From Procambarus clarkii (taxonomy: Eukaryota > Arthropoda > Malacostraca > Decapoda > Cambaridae), in the NCBI RefSeq assembly GCF_040958095.1, contig NC_091160.1, forward strand, positions 43,295,822 to 43,359,821: a stretch of DNA of 64,000 nt, in the 5' to 3' direction. Position 1 is the stretch's first letter; each line of letters begins with the position of its first letter. The translations under genes were made by a program, and so were the position numbers. Below are positions 40,801 to 51,507 of the stretch, one piece after another. The notes beneath the pieces were generated by a model. It had not been told where the DNA came from. It saw nothing but the letters and a program-made list of their open reading frames with translations, and ran no database searches.

Positions 40801-43800
40801 GAGAGTCAACAACAACTACAAAGGAAGACTGACAACGAGAAAGTAGGAGACGAAGAGCATAGAGAATAGCATAAAGTTCCGCTGTAAAGATGCTAGTCTC
40901 CGGAGGCAAGCGACACATATAAGTGCGATCAGGAAAAACAACAGAGTAGCCAACACCGTCCGCTGACTTAGACCCATCGGTGAAGACAGAAACGGAGCGG
41001 GAGTGAGAAGAAAAGTGCTCGAGGAAAAGGCGTTTTAGAACCGTAGGAGGGGTAAAAGCTTTAGTGATACGGGTCAAGGATGTACAAAACCGCAGAAGAG
41101 GGACCCTCCACGGGGGCAAAGAAGGAACAACACGAGGAGAAACATCAGAAATACGAACGGAAAGAGAATCCTGCAGGCGAGATAACCGGACAGAAAGAGG
41201 GAGGTGGTGAAGAGGAACAGGAACCGCAGGAGGGGTAAAAGTTAAAGCACGACAGAGGCGAGAGGAAGGATGTTGCAAGGACCGCGCAAGATAGCGAAGA
41301 CAGTAGCGATCACGGCGGTCCTGGAGAGACAGGAAGCCAGTGTCAACATACAAGCTAAGGATGGGAGTCGAACGAAAGGCACCAGAACTGAGGCGCAACC
41401 CAGTATGGTGCAAAGCATCAAGACGGCGAAGAGTAGAAGGAGAAGCAGACGAGTAAGCAGGGCAACCATAATCGAGCTTAGACAGGACGAGAGAGGAATG
41501 TAAAGCAAGGAGAGTGCGCCTATCAGCCCCCCAAGAAGTATGGGACAAGACCCGAAGGAGGGTAAGGGCCTTAGAGCACTCAACACGGAGGTAAGAGATA
41601 TGGGGAGACCAAGACAAACGAGTGTCAAGGAATAACCCCAAAAGCTTCGCGGAATCTTTGTATTCAAGGGGATGACCATAAAGTGACAAAGAGGGACGAA
41701 GAACAACCCGTTTCCGCGTAAATGTCATGGCACAAGTCTTAGAAGTAGAGAACTTGAAGCCATGATCAGTGGCCCAAGACGACACGGCATCAATTGCAAG
41801 TTGAAGCCGACGTTGAAGGAGAGGCGAATCATCACCCTGACAACAAAGGGTAAGATCATCGACATAGAGAGCGGAGAAGACACCAGAAGGAAGAGAGGAA
41901 AGAAGACCATTGAGGGCAACCAGAAAAAGAGTAGTGCTCAGAACACTACCCTGGGGCACACCTTCGTATTGCTGAAAAGAGGGAGAGAGAGCGGTACCAA
42001 GGCGCACCCGAAAGGAACGACGAGAGAGGAAGCTGCGGAGAAAGAGAGGGAGATGACCACGAAGGCCAAAAGAATGAAGTTGAGATAGGATATGATAACG
42101 CCAAGTGGTGTCGTAAGCCTTTTCCAGGTCAAAAAGGACGGCAACAACGGAGGTCTTCGCAGCAAAAGCAGTACGAATATAGACCTCCAAGTTCACCAGG
42201 ACATCTGTCGTGCTGCGGCACTTGCGGAAACCAAATTGAGAAGGGGAGAGGAGGTGATGGTGTTCCAGGAACCACATCAGACGAACGTTAACCATACGTT
42301 CAAAGAGTTTGCAGACACAACTCGTGAGAGCAATAGGGCGAAAGTCCTTAGGGGAAGTACCCAGAGATCCCGGTTTGCGAACAGGGAGGACAACGGCATC
42401 GAGCCAGTCCTCAGGGACTGACGACGACTCCCAGATCCGATTATACAGACTCAGTAAATACTGAGACGTGCTCGGAGGGAGATGGCGAAGCATCTCATAA
42501 TGAATACCATCGGAGCCCGCCGCCGTAGAACCGCAGAGGGCCAGGGCAGAACGAAGTTCAGAGAGAGAGAAGGGATCATTATAGGGAAGCTGAAGATGAG
42601 TGCAGAAATCTAAAGGACGAGACTCAAGGACAGGTTTACGAAGAAGGAAAGATTGGGGAAGATGAAGACCAGAGCTAACAGAAGAAAAGTGGGAACCCAG
42701 TTCGGAAGCGACCTGCAACGGGTCCGCCACAAGAGTATCATGGAGGTGAAGGACCGGTGAAACATCGGGAACGAACTTACCCGCTATCTTGCGGATACGC
42801 TTCCAGATCTGGGCCAGAGGGGTTTCGGACGTAATTGTTGAGACATAAGATGCCCAACATTCACGTTTAGCCGTACGGATGGCCCTACGGGCCACCGCAC
42901 TCGCTTTCCTAAAGAAAAGAAAAGAATCGGTCGTCTGCCTACGGCGGTGCCTCTTCCAGGCTGCACGCTTACAGCGGACAGCCCGAGCACAGTCCGCATT
43001 CCACCAGGGAACGCACTTCCGTGGACCCCGAGAGGAAGAGCGAGGAATAGAGCGGAGGGCAGCGTTGAAGACAGTGTCATGAAAAAGGAGGAGAGCGCGA
43101 GAGAGAGGCAGAAGGGAGAGGTCAGAGAGAGCAGCACTGAGGGTAAATAGGGTCCAGTCTGCCTTAGCAAACTGCCACCTAGGGAAAGAGAGGGAAGGGC
43201 GAAAAGAGAAAAAGGAAACAAGGATGGGGAAATGATCACTTCCATGGAGGTCATCAAGAACCTGCCACGTGAAATCTAAGTAAAGAGAAGAAGAGCAGAG
43301 AGAAAGATCAAGACAAGAAAGGGTGCGAGTCCGAGAGTCCAAATGAGTGGGCTCACCAGAATTCAGAAGAGACAGGGAAGAAGATAGGAGAAACGGCTCA
43401 AGGAGGCGACCCCGGGTATTCGTCAGAACGTCACCCCAAAGAGAATGACGACAATTGAAGTCACCCAGCAGGAGCACAGGCTCCGGCAAGGAGTCTAGGA
43501 GGTGTTTCAAATCAGGAAGAGAGAGCGGGACACTCGGGGGGAGATAAATGGAACAAACTGTGTACCATTTCCCCACAAAGATACGAGCAGCAGAACAATG
43601 GAGAGGCGAAGGAAAAAGTAAAGGAACAAAGGGAACATCCGCACGAATCAAGAGAGCAGAAGAATTAGAAGCCCCAGCAATGGCTGGGGGGGGGGAGAGA
43701 AAGGAATAGCCACGAAAACGACCAGGACGAGCACCAAGCATTGGCTCCTGGAGACAGACACAAAGGGGCGAAAACCGCGAAATCAGAAGTTGGAGTTCGA

Positions 43801-46800
43801 GGAAATTGGCGTAATAACCTCGAACGTTCCATTGAAGAATGGACAACGACGAGAAGAGAAAGGACAAAAACAGAGAACAAGGAAGAAACAAAGGCGAAAG
43901 AGCAACAGAGCATGTTAAAGAATATCAGGGTCGGGATCAGGGTCAGCAAAGTCAGGGTTAGGGGGCATGGGTAAACTGAGCAAAGACGGAGGGAAGGAAA
44001 CGGGAGAACAGATCAGAGGTGGGCGGGCGGGGTCCGGAGGAGGAGGAGGAAGAGGAGGAGGCAACGGAGAGGAGCAGTCAAGGACAGCAGTTGGAAGAGG
44101 GGGAGTAGAAAGAGGGGAGCGAACCCCAGCAAGAGCAGCAACCGAAAGGGAAGCAGGGGCCAAAGAAACCTCCATAGCAGGAACAGAGGGCGCAACCACT
44201 GAAACGGGAGGGGAAGGAGCAACAGAGCCAGAAGTAGGAGCTAAGGAAGAAAGCGAAGCCTTCTTACCCGCCGGGGAAGAGGAAGGAGAGGAGCCAGGCT
44301 TACGCTTCTGACTTAAAGAGACAGGTGTCCCAGCAACTACGTACCGGGCAACGGATTCCAGTGTCTCAACAGGAGAAGCCGAACGAGAGCACACACGACG
44401 GCCGTTAGGAGAGCAATGGACATCCGCCTGCACCGACAGGCGGCGGGGAGAGCCGATAGATGGTGGAAGAGGATGGGAAGGAGGATCGGAGGGGGACGAG
44501 GAAGAAGACACAGGAGACATGACAGACCGGGTTGAAAGAAGGGGAACCCCAGACAGAGGACCAGGAGGGGGACCCCTCGGGAAAGAACTCAAAGGAACAG
44601 AGGAGGGGGCAGTGGGCGTATCAGGGTCCAAGGCCCGGAAACGGTTGAGAGTCTGAGGAAGGGGGGAAGGACGAGGAGAGGAAGAGCGCAACACGCGAGC
44701 ATAAGAGATGTTAGTAAAAGGCGGGAGCCGGCGAACCTGGCGCCTCGCCTCAGGAAAAGACAAACGCTCCCGGTGCTTCAGGTTAAGGACGGCCGCCTCA
44801 AGCTTGTAATGGACACAGGCACGGGAGAACGTAGGATGGGCCTCACCGCAGTTGAGGCAGCGAGCTTGGGGAGAAGTGCACTCCGACTTAGAGTGACCTT
44901 CACTCCCACACAAAGGACAGAGAGAGACAGTCCCAGAGCAGCGGAGGGCACCATGCCCAAACCTCCAGCACTTATTACAAAGTCGAGGAGAAGGAATATA
45001 CTCCTGGACAGAGCACCTAGCACCAGCAAGAATGACAGAGGATGGAAGGGTCCTACCATCAAAGGTGATCTTCACAACGCGAAGGGGTTGACGGCGACGA
45101 CCACGAGGGGGACGAGTAAACGAGTCAACCTGGAGGACAGAATGGCCTTGGGCATCAAGGATATGCCGAATATCATCATGGCAATCCTGCAGATTCCGAA
45201 CACCGGTTGCAACATGGGGTGGGAGGAGAATAGTGCCAACACTGGAATTCATCTGAACGTTCTTGGAGACCCGAACAGGGATCTCGCCAAGGCAAGATAA
45301 GGCAGCCAAGCGGGAAGCCGCATCCTGAGAAGGAGCAGCAACGACACGTGTACCGAGACGAGTGGGGTTGAAAGTAACACACGCATCCACGGAATCTACA
45401 AGATGCCGATGGAGGGAGAAATCGTCAGGAGGCGCAGAATCAAGAGGGAGGAGATCAAAGTATTTGGCCCATGAAGCAGGACCAAACAAGGCCTGATACG
45501 CATCAGCACGGGAAGGAATCGAGCGAGTGCGGTTGGGGCGCGAACGGCGTTGAGAACCCCTAGAGAGAGAGGGGTCAAAAGGCGCAGTAGTCACAACGAA
45601 AGACTTAGCCACACCAGGGGACGAAGTGGTCACCACCGGGGGCTGGAGGCTCGACCCAACCTCAGAGGAGGGAGGGGAGCTGGGGGAAGAAGTCAGGACG
45701 GTCAAAGGAGGAGCAAGGTCGGGGCCCAACGGAGCGGGAGCTACAGAGCCTGGTCTTCCAATACTGGCCGACTCGGGGGCTTGGTCGCCCACCCCACGAG
45801 CCTGAGAGGGTACAACGGAAACATTCAACGACATAGAGACGAAAAGTGACAAATTCATCCACGAATGTGCCCCCATACCCACCATGGAGCCACAATTAGA
45901 GGCAGGACACCCAACAGGAAGCTATCGCCGATCATGCCGGGGCCCCCTAGGGGTGCGTCGTGAGTATACGCCCCACAAACGCCACCTTAAGAACCGTCAG
46001 TCCGTCGAGATCGGGTTCAGCGACGAAAGGGGGATTGACAATAAAAGGTTCCCCTCGCTCGAGACGTCGGGTACTACAGTTCTACGGGTGCAAGAGTATG
46101 CCTCCTCAAGCACCCGGGCGTCAAAATAGAAGAAGTCCAAAGAAATAATCCAAAACAAGCAAAAGGTCGGCAGGAAACGACAAGCAGATAGGAGAAGAGG
46201 GGGGAGAAAAACGAAACATAAGGAAAAGGAAAAGCGATCCGGCACAATTGGAGAAGACAGCAGCAGGAGTGCAAGGCCAGAAAAGGACAGAGGACTGCCC
46301 AATGGAGCATCACACTCCGGCAGCCGTCCACCAAGCCCCCTCACGACGCCAACGGGCCGGAAGGGGAGGGGGTATTAGCAAGAATAAAATCTATATAGTA
46401 TTAATCTGCTAAAAAATGTAAGGTGTCACCTTTACTGGGTATACCTTCTGAAACTACTATATATCATACATTAAAAGTAAACAAACACAGCTTTGTGACA
46501 TGGTACTTACCCACCCCTGACGCAGTCACAAACACCTTGGGTTTAACACTTGCTGCTTGAATAGCCTGAGCCAAGTACCTGAGGAAATAACTTGGCATCA
46601 ATTTTAACATAAAGATTTGCTATAGAAACATTATTTCCAATTAAATTTTAAAAGTAAGAAAACTTACGAGGAATAAGTGCCACACCATTATGTCTATACA
46701 GTATAGCACCTGGAAGGGATACGGAGACAAGGATCTGGTGTCTGGCATAGGACGGTGGGAAGGGATAGTGCCCAACCACTTGCACTGTCAAGGATTGAAC

Positions 46801-49249
46801 ACCAACCTGCAATATTTAAGGCTGTTGCTCAACCGACCAATCCAGGACATATTTCACCACATATTTGTTTAAAACAGTTGCTTCCAGGAATTACTATTTT
46901 ACAGGACTACTGTACTTTTCTTACTGTGCAATTTTTTTTTCTAAACCCAAGCATACATTTCTATTGTGCATCAACTGAGGTCCATCACAACCTTTCCATG
47001 TTGTCATAATTCACAACATATCCATGTCATTGTCATTATTCACACTCTATGTGGTCATCACTTACAACCTCTCCATGTCATCATTCTCATACATCTTCTC
47101 TCACTTTACTAGAGGTAATCTTCTCATGTACCTGTCTGTGATTACCATCATATTTGCCAGAGTTGTGTATAACACACACATTATTTTGCCCAAAAAGGCA
47201 TCTTAGAATAGAAAGCCAAGGTCACAAATTCTTTACATGAATGCTGCCAACATCTTTACATGAATGCTGCAACATGCCTAACTAAGTACCCGTATCTCCG
47301 GATAGGTGATCATCACATTGTTAGTCACCACCACAACACCAACATCACACAACGCCTAAGGAAGGCAGTTCTTAGAATAAATAAAATAAATGCATAGGCT
47401 TAGCTAGATTGTTTTTTTTTTTCGAAGGCATACTCTTGTGTGAACCCTAAGCTTCTGGCCATTCATTAATATTTCATGAATTAAGTTCAATGTGAACAAA
47501 AATATTCCCTTAGTTTAAATGATTAATTTCATATTTATCACCTTGTCGTGTTGATTCGCGATGCCCAAACATTTTGTTTAAAACCTTCAGTCCATCGCCT
47601 CATTGGATCCAATACATTCTGGCCAGCAAGGCTGATTACTGCTGTTGTTGAGTCGGGTAAACCTGTCTTGTTGAAGTCACCCTGCAACAGAAATATTGTT
47701 CTGCAATTTATTGAATGTATACAATATTTTCAACTAGTTCAACAAGTCAAAATGGGCATTATCCTTTTCAGAATGGCACACAGTTCCTTATTTCAAATCT
47801 ATATGACATCTATTGTAGATGACTTTATAAAACTTGAACTAATCGATCAGTAGCCCTCATACCTTCACCCTGGGAGCTCCTCAACATGGGTGTCCACTAC
47901 GGAAGTTTCTTAGAGAAGGTCTGTCACCACACAAACCTTTCCAGCTCTCTAAGCCTCTTTTTTTCTCATATATTGTTCCATTCTTCCCTTCCATGATACT
48001 GTACTGTCTGCCTCAACTATAAGATCCACTTATTTCAATCCTGTACACCCTTCTTTTTGATTCTCCTGCATACTACTAACATGTCATATCATCCAAGCAT
48101 AATGCACTTAACCCCACACTACACCTAATTCCCCTCACCTAACCAAAACCCATAACTACTCAGATGGTTGACCTGAATGTCATGGTTTATGTGGCACAGA
48201 CACTAAAACCACAAGTTGAGCTGTGGCTGGCATTTGGAACTGGGAAGATAGTCCAGTAGTTGGTAATCAACAAAATGACAGCTTGGTTTGGTCCGGAGAA
48301 TACCCGAACCCTGGCTATATTTTATGCTCTGATAGGGTGTGTGGGTTGAGTTAGGCGTGTCATTTGGGTTCGTGCCTTTGTAGTTAGGTTAGGACTTTGT
48401 ATTTTGTACGTTGTGGAAAATTTAAAAACTGGCTGGATGATGAGCCATGTGAACCAGCCTGGCCGACTCTACCCAAGGCAGCCAAGACCTGTCGAGTGTT
48501 CGTATCCTACAAATGTAAGATTATGTGAAGAGATGTACTGAACTGTAGTTACTAAAATGACTCCACTTCCATGCACAGCCTTGTATGTTTATAAGTGTAA
48601 ATCATCTCAGAACTGACATTCTGGTTTCTTGTAAAATACAATAAGGTTAAGGCTTCAACTGTGCACATATTTAAGTAAATTTAATTCCAAATTGAATATA
48701 TATTTTTTATACCCTCTATATTGAGATATTTAAGATTTATGTTCTTCAATACACAATTTCTAAATAAAATATTCATCGCTAAAAAATAGTTTTCTTTAAC
48801 ATCGTAGTATTTAATTAACCGAGCATAGACCATCTTCTTTACTGTGGAAAATTGTTGATACAGTTGCTAAATATCCAGATCTGTTACCAATATATTAGTA
48901 TCTATGTGCTAGATTTGATGATTTTATCATAAAATGCACAATAGTTATGCTATACCGCACCATATTTATTAGTTTTATGCTTGGCATGCTATTTACACCT
49001 ATCATGATACTGCCCATGATGGGTGTACATGGGTACACCCATTAATACTTTACATTTTCAAATACTGAAACATAATTTAAATCCACAGAGATAAAGTAGA
49101 GATAAAAATTACAATTTAATTTAAATCCGTCTACTGACATACCCATGTTATGCTGTACGGCCCCGGTTTTCTCGAGACAGTTAGAACGTCATAACCGCGA
49201 CGCCTGAGGCTGCGGCCAAGAGCTGTACCGATAAAGCCAGTACCTCCCC
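37815..49249 (-). CDS. SDR39U1: SDR39U1, atypical short-chain dehydrogenase/reductase (first small exon not found)
   Basis: SDR39U1 is an NADP-binding epimerase-like protein related to bacterial YfcH; its substrate is unknown. Exons in coding order are 49143-49249, 47542-47681, 46511-46578, 39161-39307 and 37815-38251. GT-AG borders and phases agree, giving 299 residues from the second visible glycine (human form about 293). The Rossmann fingerprint GGTGFIGTALGRSLRRRGYD is at the front, followed by VISLAGQNVLDPMRRW, VFVTASGVGFYP, YDEDGPGGDFDFLSRLC, PMPWIHIEDIVGIFIHAIES, GVVNGVAPQILTNKEFA and the DUF1731-type end EGQKVIPKKALQTGYSFKYP. Translation should begin in an upstream exon of only about 5-8 codons, which I could not place. 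The 7.2-kb intron between the third and fourth visible exons contains a full LINE-B in sense orientation. Confidence 0.93.
38380..38640 (-). mobile_element. tRNA-Thr-like SINE, degraded (SDR39U1 intron)
   Basis: 'gtgtccccgcggcccggtcc', 'cagcccgtgacagctgacta' and 'actgctaggtaacaggggca' match the SINE at 33195-33440 in the same orientation. The tRNA head at 38560-38620 has decayed. Confidence 0.8.
40166..43891 (-). CDS. LINE-B ORF2, endonuclease - reverse transcriptase - RNase H
   Basis: A 1,241-residue polyprotein with no visible break. The endonuclease covers about residues 15-230, with LQWNVRGYYANFLELQLL, PLCVCLQEPM, LLGDFNCRHSLWGD and GSDHFPILVSF. The reverse transcriptase (about 450-740) shows GSDGIHYEMLRHLPP, VAVLFDLEKAYDTTW, GVPQGSVLSTTLFLVALN and the box ALYVDDLTL, a YVDD variant of YADD. 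RNase H (about 950-1080) has FTDGSKSADGVGYSV, FTAELYAILYAL, VVDSRSALMAL and WVPSHIGVSLNERADAAA. A terminal Cys/His motif, CPSCIVPLTVVHVLLECPDF, follows. The start codon at 43891 lies 24 nt beyond the ORF1 stop, so translation may depend on reinitiation. Upstream in-frame ATGs are absent. Confidence 0.93.
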   Translation of the reverse strand: MFLPCSLFLSFLFSSLSILQWNVRGYYANFLELQLLISRFSPLCVCLQEPMLGARPGRFRGYSFLSPPPAIAGASNSSALLIRADVPFVPLLFPSPLHCSAARIFVGKWYTVCSIYLPPSVPLSLPDLKHLLDSLPEPVLLLGDFNCRHSLWGDVLTNTRGRLLEPFLLSSSLSLLNSGEPTHLDSRTRTLSCLDLSLCSSSLYLDFTWQVLDDLHGSDHFPILVSFFSFRPSLSFPRWQFAKADWTLFTLSAALSDLSLLPLSRALLLFHDTVFNAALRSIPRSSSRGPRKCVPWWNADCARAVRCKRAAWKRHRRRQTTDSFLFFRKASAVARRAIRTAKRECWASYVSTITSETPLAQIWKRIRKIAGKFVPDVSPVLHLHDTLVADPLQVASELGSHFSSVSSGLHLPQSFLLRKPVLESRPLDFCTHLQLPYNDPFSLSELRSALALCGSTAAGSDGIHYEMLRHLPPSTSQYLLSLYNRIWESSSVPEDWLDAVVLPVRKPGSLGTSPKDFRPIALTSCVCKLFERMVNVRLMWFLEHHHLLSPSQFGFRKCRSTTDVLVNLEVYIRTAFAAKTSVVAVLFDLEKAYDTTWRYHILSQLHSFGLRGHLPLFLRSFLSRRSFRVRLGTALSPSFQQYEGVPQGSVLSTTLFLVALNGLLSSLPSGVFSALYVDDLTLCCQGDDSPLLQRRLQLAIDAVSSWATDHGFKFSTSKTCAMTFTRKRVVLRPSLSLYGHPLEYKDSAKLLGLFLDTRLSWSPHISYLRVECSKALTLLRVLSHTSWGADRRTLLALHSSLVLSKLDYGCPAYSSASPSTLRRLDALHHTGLRLSSGAFRSTPILSLYVDTGFLSLQDRRDRYCLRYLARSLQHPSSRLCRALTFTPPAVPVPLHHLPLSVRLSRLQDSLSVRISDVSPRVVPSLPPWRVPLLRFCTSLTRITKAFTPPTVLKRLFLEHFSSHSRSVSVFTDGSKSADGVGYSVVFPDRTYMCRLPPETSIFTAELYAILYALRLLLSRCQSSFVVVVDSRSALMALGSFNPVHPVVVEIQHWLFLVHSKFKSVEFCWVPSHIGVSLNERADAAAKEAVRSCPISRKGIPYSDFYPVIHSSVLTRWQASWLSVTGNKLRTLKCCVSSWQSSFHRNRRWETALARLRIGHTRLTHGHLMERRPAPYCPSCIVPLTVVHVLLECPDFQDERMSCFPTAPRGRLSLDRILGDSDTFDIVRLMRFCSRIGVLGDI
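43915..45885 (-). CDS. LINE-B ORF1, CCHC zinc-knuckle protein
   Basis: A 656-residue protein expected to bind element RNA. The knuckle block reads CNKCWRFGHGALRC, CPLCGSEGHSKSEC and CLNCGEAHPTFSRAC at about residues 300-355, giving three CCHC motifs as in LINE-A ORF1. The regions before and after are rich in P and S (for example LPPPLPPPPPDPARPP near the end) and probably unstructured. The start at 45885 is the first ATG of the frame, but an internal one is possible because the first 30 residues look unlike the rest. No similarity to LINE-A ORF1 is obvious outside the knuckles. Confidence 0.88.
   Translation of the reverse strand: MVGMGAHSWMNLSLFVSMSLNVSVVPSQARGVGDQAPESASIGRPGSVAPAPLGPDLAPPLTVLTSSPSSPPSSEVGSSLQPPVVTTSSPGVAKSFVVTTAPFDPSLSRGSQRRSRPNRTRSIPSRADAYQALFGPASWAKYFDLLPLDSAPPDDFSLHRHLVDSVDACVTFNPTRLGTRVVAAPSQDAASRLAALSCLGEIPVRVSKNVQMNSSVGTILLPPHVATGVRNLQDCHDDIRHILDAQGHSVLQVDSFTRPPRGRRRQPLRVVKITFDGRTLPSSVILAGARCSVQEYIPSPRLCNKCWRFGHGALRCSGTVSLCPLCGSEGHSKSECTSPQARCLNCGEAHPTFSRACVHYKLEAAVLNLKHRERLSFPEARRQVRRLPPFTNISYARVLRSSSPRPSPLPQTLNRFRALDPDTPTAPSSVPLSSFPRGPPPGPLSGVPLLSTRSVMSPVSSSSSPSDPPSHPLPPSIGSPRRLSVQADVHCSPNGRRVCSRSASPVETLESVARYVVAGTPVSLSQKRKPGSSPSSSPAGKKASLSSLAPTSGSVAPSPPVSVVAPSVPAMEVSLAPASLSVAALAGVRSPLSTPPLPTAVLDCSSPLPPPLPPPPPDPARPPLICSPVSFPPSLLSLPMPPNPDFADPDPDPDIL
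46695..46860 (-). mobile_element. tRNA-derived SINE (same family as 26214)
   Basis: Read on minus: 'ggtcggttgagcaacagcct', 'gttggtgttcaatccttgac' and 'ggttgggcactatcccttcc'. These match the head and start of the tail of the SINE at 26214-26419. It lies in the SDR39U1 intron between the second and third visible exons. Confidence 0.65.
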
Positions 49250-49324
49250 CTGCAACAAAGAAAACCAAATGGTTATTTAATACTGTATGTTTAATGTATG
49301 TTTATATAACAAAAGATCATAGCA

Positions 49325-50235
49325 AGTGCAAATATTATAAACCACACCATCAAATTGCAGATGACATTAAAATTTGTAATAAACTGGGAAGTGAAAATGA
49401 TATTGAGGCCTTACAAAGAGATCTACATGAACTCCACAAATGGTCAGAAGACTGGCAAATACTTTTTAATATAAAAAAATGCAAGACCTTACATGTGGAG
49501 CATAATACTCCAGATGGCAACTACCAAATTAACAAAACATCAACTTACAGCAGAATGATGAAGATAAAGAACCTAAGAATCAGAATCCATCATACACAAA
49601 GTTGCACAAGTGGGAGCTGCAGTAAAAAAAGAAGCTAACCAAACCCTACAAATAGTCGAGGAAACATTTGACTAAAAGGAAAAAGTGGTAGTTATTCAAC
49701 TGTATAAATCTCTAGAGCACCCATACTTGGGTGAGGTCTCCAAGCATGGAGACCTCATCTTCAGAAAGACATAGCTGCTCTGGAGAAAGTTCAACACCAG
49801 GCAATAAAAATCATCCCAGAACTAAGTCAAATTACACCAGGAAAAGTAGAGGGCCACAGGGCTAACAACATTGCAAGCCAGATACGGCAGGGCTGACTTC
49901 ATCAAAACTTTAAAATGCCGAACAATTTGAAGGATATTGACCCAGACGTCTTCAAAAGGTCAGATGTAACATACAAGGAGCACCAGCTTCAAACTCAACA
50001 AGCCACTATGTGGGAGAGAAACCAGATACCTTTTCACCCACAGGGCTATAAACCCATGGAACTGCCTACCCATCAAAATTGTAAATGCCAAAGCACAGCT
50101 GAATTTTAAAATGAAGCTCGATAAAATCATCAGGAGAAATGGGGGGGGGGATCTTTGACGAGCTGCCGGCTTCCTGTCCTCGTCCAGGCTACAAGGGAAA
50201 TGTTGGCCCCCTCAGGTAATGATAAATTCAGGTAA
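49325..50235 (+). mobile_element. LINE-F-like reverse transcriptase fragment, decayed
   Basis: The frames still show ADDIKICNKLGSENDIEALQ, LHKWSEDWQILFNIKKCKTL, THRAINPWNCLPIKIVNAKA and, at the tail, GIFDELPASCPRPGYKG. Stops and shifts break the reading. The end matches LINE-F at 57605-57911. It lies just 5' of the first visible SDR39U1 exon, in antisense to that gene. Confidence 0.75.
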
Positions 50236-50918
50236 ATTATAAATTTTATATAAAACCACAATAAAATGTTTGTATTATTTGTGTGTTATATACTTCAGCA
50301 ACAAAATTAAAACAATAGGAGAAGTGTATGAAGCAGCTACAACAGCCTCTTATCTGCCCCTCGTTCTGTCAAAGGTATAAATTACTGTACTTTATTATGA
50401 ATCATGAATTATAGGCTGTGTAAAAAATTCATAAGGCTGGATAACTAACTGTGCACTAGTACATAAGGCACGCAAAGGCACAAAATGAGAGCATATACAT
50501 AAATAAATAAATATACTGTACCGATAACAACAGTTGAAAGGTGAACGGTCATAGTGAAGCAGGTGAGGAGGGTGTTGTGTCGCAACTGCCTCGAGAGTAG
50601 TCACCAAGGTGTCGCAGCAGCCCTGGGAGTAGTCACCAAAGTGTCGCAGCAGCCCTGGAGTAGTCACCAAGGTGTTGCAGCAGCCCTGGGAGTAGTCACC
50701 AAGGTGTCGCAGCAGCCCTGGGAGTAATCACCAAGGTGTCGCAGCAGCCCTGGGAGTAGTCACCAAGGTGTCGCAGCAGCCCTGGGAGTAGTCACCAAGG
50801 TGTCGCAGCAGCCCTGGGAGTAGTCACCAAGGTGTTTACTAGTTGTGTGTTTTTTGCGGGGGTTGAGCTTTGCTCTTTCGGCCCGCCTCTCAACTGTCAA
50901 TCAACTGTTTACTAACTA

Positions 50919-50931
50919 CTTTTTTTTTTTT

Positions 50932-50979
<48 letters not shown>

Positions 50980-51002
50980 CACACCACACACACACACACA
51001 CC
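50919..51002. repeat. Compound poly(T)-(CT)n-(CA)n microsatellite
   Basis: About 18 T, then roughly 20 CT units, then a short CA run. It joins the LINE-tail fragment and the SINE inside the 32-bp minisatellite. Confidence 0.95.
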
Positions 51003-51178
51003 CCAGGAAGCAGCCCGTGACAGCTGACTAACTCCCAGGTACCTATTTACTGCTAGGTAACAGGGGCACTTAGGGTGAAAGAAACTTTGCCCATTTGTTT
51101 CTGCCTCGTGCGGGAATCGAACCCGCGCCACAGAATTACGAATCCTGCGCGCTATCCACCAGGCTACGAGGCCCCGAG
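51002..51178 (-). mobile_element. tRNA-Thr-like SINE
   Basis: The head at 51108-51172 is almost identical to 33369-33438 ('cgcgggttcgattcccgcac' on minus), and the body 'caggtacctatttactgcta' matches. The tail is cut at the CA tract, so the 3' end is truncated or replaced. Confidence 0.85.
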
Positions 51179-51507
51179 AGAGGAAGGTATCGCAGCACCC
51201 CTGGGAGTAGTCACCAAGGTGTCGCAGCAGCCTCGGGAGTAGTCACCAAGGTGTCGCAGCAGCCCCGGGAGTAGTCACCAAGTAATCATACGGCACCAGA
51301 CACTAACAGTGCCCTGGGGTTCACCTCTGGCCAGGGTGACACATATGGGGGCCTCAGGTAAGATCATTACTACACTGCTGCACAGAACATTATATAGTGA
51401 ATATGGCACTTGCTGCAATTAATTTGGTGTATTACAGTACTGTACATAATTCATTTTGTCAGGGACAGGAAGGCTATATATACATACAGTATATACATAT
51501 ATATTTA

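Larger units (their letters stand above)
40084..46372 (-). mobile_element. LINE-B: full-length RNase H-bearing non-LTR retrotransposon
   Basis: The element is 6,289 bp, flanked by a perfect 15-bp target-site duplication, 'tattagcaagaataa', at 40069-40083 and 46373-46387. It contains a G/C-rich 5' leader of about 490 bp (45886-46372), two long intact ORFs and a short 3'UTR (40084-40165) that ends in 'acttac' repeats on minus. It is much richer in G+C than the surrounding intron. The domain set equals that of LINE-A, but the sequences differ strongly, so it is another lineage of the same broad I-type group. It lies in an SDR39U1 intron in the sense direction. Confidence 0.96.
50569..51285. repeat. 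32-bp minisatellite split by an insertion
   Basis: Units based on 'gtcgcagcagccctgggagt' plus 'agtcaccaaggt' occupy 50569-50835 (about 8) and 51186-51285 (about 3). Between them, 50836-51185 holds a LINE-tail fragment, a poly(T)-(CT)n-(CA)n tract and a SINE. The array must predate the insertion. Confidence 0.9.

Noticed and set aside
42092-45849. Plus-strand frames opposite LINE-B
   Set aside because: They are shadows of the GC-rich LINE-B coding strand, which has the recognised domains.
33369-51172. tRNA genes at 33369-33438 and 51108-51172
   Set aside because: The same SINE body follows each head and degraded copies exist (38380-38640), so they are SINE heads.
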